DNA of 37,772 nucleotides, from assembly GCA_030527235.1 (NCBI GenBank), contig JAUNBL010000019.1, forward strand, positions 1 to 37,772, read 5' to 3'. How positions within the stretch are numbered: the first letter of the stretch is position 1; every line of letters begins with the position of its first letter. Positions 33,642 to 37,772 of this stretch are shown in pieces. The notes under the pieces are model-generated. The model was not told where the DNA came from. It made no database searches and saw nothing but the letters and a program-made list of their open reading frames with translations. The translations under genes and the position numbers were made by a program. This stretch comes from Clostridia bacterium (lineage in GTDB: Bacteria; Bacillota; Clostridia; UMGS1883).

Positions 33642-34388
33642 ATGGCTGTATTGAACTGCTCATACAGGAGCGTCGCGCTTGAAAAGAACACTATGCTTAA
33701 CGTCATATTGCCCGATGTACGTGAGGCGGGTGTGAAAATACGCGCTCTTTATCTTTTGCACGGGTATACGGATGACTATTCGGCATGGATGACATATACT
33801 TCTATCGGACGTTACGTTAGAGACGAAAACATAGCGGTAATTATGCCGGATGCGCAAAAGAGCTTTTATGCCGATATGTATTACGGCGACAATTACTATA
33901 CTTATATTTCAAAAGAACTTCCGCATTGGTGCGAAGCGCAGTTCAATATTTCCTGCGACAGGAACGAGCGTTATATTGCAGGGCTTTCAATGGGCGGCTA
34001 CGGAGCGCTTAAGATAGGATTGTCCAACATTGATTCATATAGGGCGATAGGCGCGTTTTCACCGGCTTGCAATGTTAAAAACATACAGCAAAGTCACGAG
34101 CTGCTGCACACGGCGATAATGGGACCGGGTGTGGACTCTGTGGGCAGCGATGCGGACTTATATAAGCTTTGTGAAAATGCCGAAAACGCCGGCAAAATGC
34201 CGCTTGAAATTTACCACTGGTGCGGCAGTGACGATTTTATGATAGAAGATAACCGTGAATTTGCCGCGTATATGAGAAATAAATCATTTTGCAATTACAC
34301 CTTTTGCGAGACTGACGGCGACCATTCGTGGGTTTATTGGGACAGAGAGGTTGAAAAATTCATTGGCATTATTAAAAAATTGAACTAA
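33642..34388 (+). CDS. alpha/beta-hydrolase esterase (EstA / FrmB-like)
   Basis: Serine esterase of 248 residues related to tributyrin esterase EstA and S-formylglutathione hydrolase. The nucleophile is Ser116 in GLSMGGYGAL; the acid is in CGSDDFM near 210 and the His in TDGDHSWVYW near 227. LLHGYTDDYSAWM supplies the oxyanion side. There is no signal peptide, so it acts inside the cell; it may remove acetyl or other short acyl groups from imported carbohydrates (inference). Separated from nrdR by seven bases and closed by a strong terminator, it is the last gene of the fhs block. Confidence 0.85.
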   Translation: MAVLNCSYRSVALEKNTMLNVILPDVREAGVKIRALYLLHGYTDDYSAWMTYTSIGRYVRDENIAVIMPDAQKSFYADMYYGDNYYTYISKELPHWCEAQFNISCDRNERYIAGLSMGGYGALKIGLSNIDSYRAIGAFSPACNVKNIQQSHELLHTAIMGPGVDSVGSDADLYKLCENAENAGKMPLEIYHWCGSDDFMIEDNREFAAYMRNKSFCNYTFCETDGDHSWVYWDREVEKFIGIIKKLN

Positions 34389-34449
34389 AGTCTGTAACTG
34401 CCCAATTTTCCGATAACAGAAAAACCGAGAAGTAGTTTTCAAACTGTTA

Positions 34450-34487
34450 AAAAAGCCACCCAAACCGAGAGATAAGGGTGGCTTTTT
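34450..34487. terminator. bidirectional terminator between esterase and GH127 gene
   Basis: AAAAAGCCACCC (34450-34461) and GGGTGGCTTTTT (34476-34487) pair perfectly over 12 bp with a 14-base loop. U5 follows the GC-rich core in both directions. It ends the plus-strand fhs block and the convergent GH127 gene. Confidence 0.85.
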
Positions 34488-34534
34488 ATAATGAATGTAC
34501 TTAACAGTGTAATATCCCGACAAAGTATATGTCT

Positions 34535-37500
34535 TCAATCTGCCGCCGTAATGGAATTTTCGTACCATACAAGCAGTTTGGCGCCGAGATTTGGTATAAG
34601 CTCTGCATCAAAGCTTTTAATCTCGTTTTTTTCAAATGTTTCAGTTCGCTTATCAACGGCTTGCAAAATATTTTCTCCATCGTGAGAGGCAATATAGATG
34701 TCATAGACCGCTTCAGCGGCACTTAAAATATTAAAGAAAAGTTTGTCGCTCGTTTTTGCCGTGTAAACGACCTTCGCATCCCCCGCCGTCGCTTCAAAGT
34801 TCCATACATTAAAAAGTCCTGCGGCAACGCCGTTTCCTCCCCTTACGCATACTTTAGATATATCGCTTACCTCCGGCGCATCGCTTCTAAAGGCAAAATC
34901 TTCTGCGAGAAGAGTGGTTATGCCGCCTTCATCACTCACAAAGACAGAATATTTCTTGTTGGGCACATCGAGCGCAACAGTTATAATGTAGGTTTTATTT
35001 GTTGTATAATAAATCGTATTTGTCGCACCGAATGCACTGCCGTTTCTTGCATCCATAGTGCCATCGGGTTTTATTCTGATAACCATGCTGAAATTGGTAA
35101 ACGCATTGGGATTAACATCGGAGCCTGCAAAGCCTACCAGCCCATCACTTAGCGCGTTCGCCGAAAGAGAATAGCTGAAAATCGCTCTTTTTTCATATTT
35201 GCCAATGTTGTAGGTGGTATAGTTGTTTGAGGATGCCCATGCATCGTCAGTATCGGCAACACCCGCCTCGTGCGCTGCCCAGACTATCGAACGGCCGCCT
35301 CTGTTAAGGCGTGCGTAATTCGGTATTGCAGTCAGCTCAATTTCTTCAAGACCTGTCGATGTTTTTTTCTTTGCCTTACCTTGAATTAGTGTAACGCCCT
35401 CCAATACAGAGGCATCATAGCGCGTGGTGAGTGTTGAATCATCATCAATGACAACGCTCCCGATGCTGTAGACGCTGTTATCTACATCCTCTAAATTATA
35501 TACTATAGGTCCGCGCGCAAGCGCCACTCTCCCATTATCCGCCTCAATGCGCGGGTCTGCATAAATGCGCTTTATCTCCATAGGGAAATCGAGCGAGATA
35601 TAGTCTCCGGCGCTCCAAATGCGTTTAATCACCACATACCCATTTTCGGTGGGATACGTCTCTGCCGCACCGTTCACATCAACTGTGTAAATATCACTGC
35701 TGTGTGAAAAGGTATACAGACTTGTCTCTTCAAATTTCGGTACACGAAGCTTTATTGTAAAATCCTTGTCAGCGGACGGGTTTACGATTATTTTTGTATT
35801 TGCTCTCCATGGGTAGTCTGTTTGCTGAACTATTTCAACATCGGTGCCGGCTATACCCGAAAGCTTCACCGTGCTTCCGGCAAGCATGTTTATGTAAAGC
35901 GTATCCTCGCCCTCCGTTGAATACATCAACTGCGGGAGTGAAAGTATTGTTCGGGGGATGTTGCCCACGCAGCAAGGACAAACGTGCCACGAATACCGAC
36001 TCCAATTTGCATCAAGTTCGTTTTGATAGTAAAAACTCTCTCCTTCCAAGGAAACCGCACCGAGAACTACATTATACATTTGACGCTCAAGATTATCTAT
36101 GTAGCGTGAGTCATGAAAGGCATTATTCATTCTATTGTTCCAAAATACCATTCCGCAGCTTGCACATGACTCGTTATAAGACTTGTTCGGAAGTACATAA
36201 TTGTCAGTGAATCCCTCATTTGAAGCAATTGAGCCTATACCGCCGGTAATATACATTTTGTGATTAACAGTGCTGTCCCAAAGTCGTTTGACCGCATTGT
36301 AATATATATTGTTTTTCTTTTCCATCGCAATATCGGTCATTGCGGAATAAAGATAGGTTGCTCTTACAGCATGGCCGACAGCTTCGCTCTGCTCGGTTGC
36401 GGAAAGATGACTTTGATCGTATTCGCTGCCGTTGCCGCGCGCATCGCAGAGGAACTGCGCAAGCTCAATATATTTATCGCCCTTTTGCGAGCCTTCTCTT
36501 TCGTTCACAAATCTTCCCAGACGCACAAGCGCCATCTCCATTCCCTCGTGACCATCGTACCAAAACTTTTTGGGCGGCGCGCCTATTGTGCTCACCCAAA
36601 GATCTGCGCATTTAACAGCGGCATTATACAGGCGCGTGTCGTTAAAATCGGTTAAGGCATAGTGTGCCAGTGCCGCTTCGATAAAATAACCCATCACATA
36701 GCCTTCATGGTCTGTTTTCACGCTCCAACGCTGTTTATTGTTAAGTGTGTAATTTGTATTAAGGTAGCCGTCGCTCTCTTGTGCCGACAAAACTATCGGT
36801 ATCCATCTTTCAAGCTCTCTTTTGATGTTCACCTGCGCAGCCGTAATTTCAGCGTCACCGTCAGCATCAATGGTAAGGGCAAGACACATCGCTTCAATGG
36901 TATTGTGCGTGTAGGCGTTAGCCCACGGGTCTTGATTTGGTACACTATATTGACCGCCGGCAAGTTTTTGACCTGCATTTTCAAACGCAGCTATGCCGTA
37001 TTCCAGGGTATTAAGCTCATCGATACAATGCGGAATCCATTTTGTTATCATTCTTTTTACTTGACTTTTCCAAAACGCACTTTGTATCTTCACATCGTTC
37101 GTATATGCATTTTTTAGTGGAGTGAGAAAAGCGAGTTCGTTTTTACCCATCATATTAAAAACCTCTGTTTCCGTAAGCGCGCAGTCAAAAATCTGCGCGC
37201 TTGTTACAGTCCCGTTAAAATTTCTGCCTTGACCAAACGGGTCTGCGCCAATTATTACAGGCGAATCTGTAAGCGTGAGAGGCTCACGCTCGCGCTGTGC
37301 CGCCAATTCACCGTTTATATATATTTTTTGCATATGTCCGTCCCAAGTGTTGATTATAAAATAGTCGTTATCCTTAGGATAAGATGGTGCAGTTTCTCCA
37401 TCGTTGGCATAAAAGCCATACTCGAAAGAGTTTGCCGCACTGTTGTAATAGATGAAGTTTCCGCTGTTTTTGCTTGCGCTGCCCCAGCCAATAATTCCGT

Positions 37501-37723
37501 TTCCGTAATCGTCCTTGGCATTTGCACCCACATTCACCTTTACGGCAATGGTGAAGGGTGCATTTCCGACTATGCCTATGTTTGTTTCGGATTCAACCGT
37601 ACTGCTGCCCGAGAATACATATGGGCCGCCAGTCCAAATCGGTTCTGCCGCGCTCGCCTTTATGCCATATAGAAATATAACTCCGAAAATGGTACAGAAA
37701 ATGGCAAACAAAGTTACTTTCAT
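34535..37723 (-). CDS. secreted GH127 (DUF1680) glycosidase with LamG-like modules
   Basis: Extracellular enzyme of about 1062 residues, likely a beta-L-arabinofuranosidase. Signal peptide MKVTLFAIFCTIFGVIFL ending ASAA; a LamG/concanavalin-like domain (about 25-190); the GH127 (alpha/alpha)6 barrel and beta modules (about 195-800); a second sugar-binding-like sandwich (about 820-965); and a C-terminal module ending KLLVWYENSITAAD. The Zn-thiolate active site of GH127 is complete: the acid/base Glu in SNEGFTDNY, Glu and Cys of YNESCASCG (about 36155-36185), and the Cys triplet of HVCPCCVGN (about 35955-35985), the middle Cys being the expected nucleophile. ATG 37723 fits the signal peptide; ATG 37735 directly follows AAAGGA and is an alternative. 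It is transcribed alone and fits release of arabinose from plant or glycoprotein glycans. Confidence 0.85.
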   Translation of the reverse strand: MKVTLFAIFCTIFGVIFLYGIKASAAEPIWTGGPYVFSGSSTVESETNIGIVGNAPFTIAVKVNVGANAKDDYGNGIIGWGSASKNSGNFIYYNSAANSFEYGFYANDGETAPSYPKDNDYFIINTWDGHMQKIYINGELAAQREREPLTLTDSPVIIGADPFGQGRNFNGTVTSAQIFDCALTETEVFNMMGKNELAFLTPLKNAYTNDVKIQSAFWKSQVKRMITKWIPHCIDELNTLEYGIAAFENAGQKLAGGQYSVPNQDPWANAYTHNTIEAMCLALTIDADGDAEITAAQVNIKRELERWIPIVLSAQESDGYLNTNYTLNNKQRWSVKTDHEGYVMGYFIEAALAHYALTDFNDTRLYNAAVKCADLWVSTIGAPPKKFWYDGHEGMEMALVRLGRFVNEREGSQKGDKYIELAQFLCDARGNGSEYDQSHLSATEQSEAVGHAVRATYLYSAMTDIAMEKKNNIYYNAVKRLWDSTVNHKMYITGGIGSIASNEGFTDNYVLPNKSYNESCASCGMVFWNNRMNNAFHDSRYIDNLERQMYNVVLGAVSLEGESFYYQNELDANWSRYSWHVCPCCVGNIPRTILSLPQLMYSTEGEDTLYINMLAGSTVKLSGIAGTDVEIVQQTDYPWRANTKIIVNPSADKDFTIKLRVPKFEETSLYTFSHSSDIYTVDVNGAAETYPTENGYVVIKRIWSAGDYISLDFPMEIKRIYADPRIEADNGRVALARGPIVYNLEDVDNSVYSIGSVVIDDDSTLTTRYDASVLEGVTLIQGKAKKKTSTGLEEIELTAIPNYARLNRGGRSIVWAAHEAGVADTDDAWASSNNYTTYNIGKYEKRAIFSYSLSANALSDGLVGFAGSDVNPNAFTNFSMVIRIKPDGTMDARNGSAFGATNTIYYTTNKTYIITVALDVPNKKYSVFVSDEGGITTLLAEDFAFRSDAPEVSDISKVCVRGGNGVAAGLFNVWNFEATAGDAKVVYTAKTSDKLFFNILSAAEAVYDIYIASHDGENILQAVDKRTETFEKNEIKSFDAELIPNLGAKLLVWYENSITAAD

Positions 37724-37772
37724 TTTTATGACCATTCCTTTCCGCTGCGCTACAAGGCACAAAAGGGATATG

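Noticed and set aside
35794-37672. Several plus-strand open frames of 90-150 codons within the GH127 gene
   Set aside because: All are antisense to a gene with intact catalytic motifs; compositions are random and none has a ribosome site.
1-37772. CRISPR arrays, tRNA or rRNA genes, insertion sequences, toxin-antitoxin or defence islands
   Set aside because: None was seen on either strand: no spaced direct repeats, no cloverleaf with TTCGANTC arm in an intergenic gap, no transposase frames.

Overview
The window looks like chromosomal DNA of a spore-forming or spore-lineage anaerobe of the class Clostridia (Bacillota). The evidence is a clear Clostridia gene complement: GerMN lipoprotein, DUF4364 protein, SLH-anchored M15 peptidase, YtvI-type permease, YnbB-type PLP protein, formate-THF ligase and an indolepyruvate:ferredoxin oxidoreductase. 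Purine-rich GGAGG ribosome sites and sigma-A-like promoters are everywhere. The family or genus cannot be fixed from the sequence alone. No rRNA, tRNA, CRISPR array, insertion sequence or prophage was seen. Most of the window is ordinary core or metabolic chromosome; the accessory parts are the two large secreted proteins (14608-17698 and 34535-37723).

Layout. 1-5055 (+): one promoter, then an OmpR-type response regulator, its sensor kinase, a GerMN lipoprotein and an ABC-F ATPase. This unit abuts the next one convergently with zero spacing. 5056-14282 (-): one long operon read from a consensus promoter at 14323-14351, in the order SSS symporter, PaaK-type CoA ligase, iorA, iorB, second PaaK-type CoA ligase, ACT protein, YnbB-like PLP enzyme, Xer-type recombinase. 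14283-14607: a 325-base gap with a promoter, a terminator-like hairpin and mutually exclusive helices. 14608-21621 (-): galT, galK, a 7TM-PAS-GGDEF diguanylate cyclase and a 1 kb-residue secreted repeat protein whose signal peptide is separated from the body by an A10 tract. 21691-22224 (-): DUF4364 regulator, divergent from radA. 22356-26556 (+): radA, SLH-M15 peptidase, SDR reductase, Cys-rich unknown protein. 26685-27968 (-): DUF1015 protein. 28161-29811 (+): PRC-barrel protein, a 59-aa YtxH-like protein that overlaps the next gene, AI-2E family permease. 29948-34388 (+): fhs, tsaE, tsaB, rpiB, nrdR and an esterase, tightly packed. 34535-37723 (-): secreted GH127 glycosidase with LamG-like modules.

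How the genes work together. The SSS/PaaK/IorAB/PaaK/ACT operon fits interconversion of aromatic amino-acid 2-oxo acids and aryl-acetates: uptake or export of the acid, CoA activation, ferredoxin-linked (de)carboxylation, and an ACT sensor. The gal genes, the secreted repeat protein, the SLH peptidase and the GH127 enzyme point to life on plant or host glycans with an SLH-type cell surface.

The points most worth a second look are the A10 frame break in the secreted protein, the sensor kinase that lacks any ATG/GTG/TTG start for its first membrane helix, the double-PaaK ior operon, a perfect 14-bp hairpin inside the first codons of the YnbB-like gene that reads as a terminator on the opposite strand, the leader that can hide the ribosome site of the Cys-rich gene, and a C-terminal module apparently shared by the two large secreted proteins. 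None of these alone proves a new system; all are stated with the test that would decide them.
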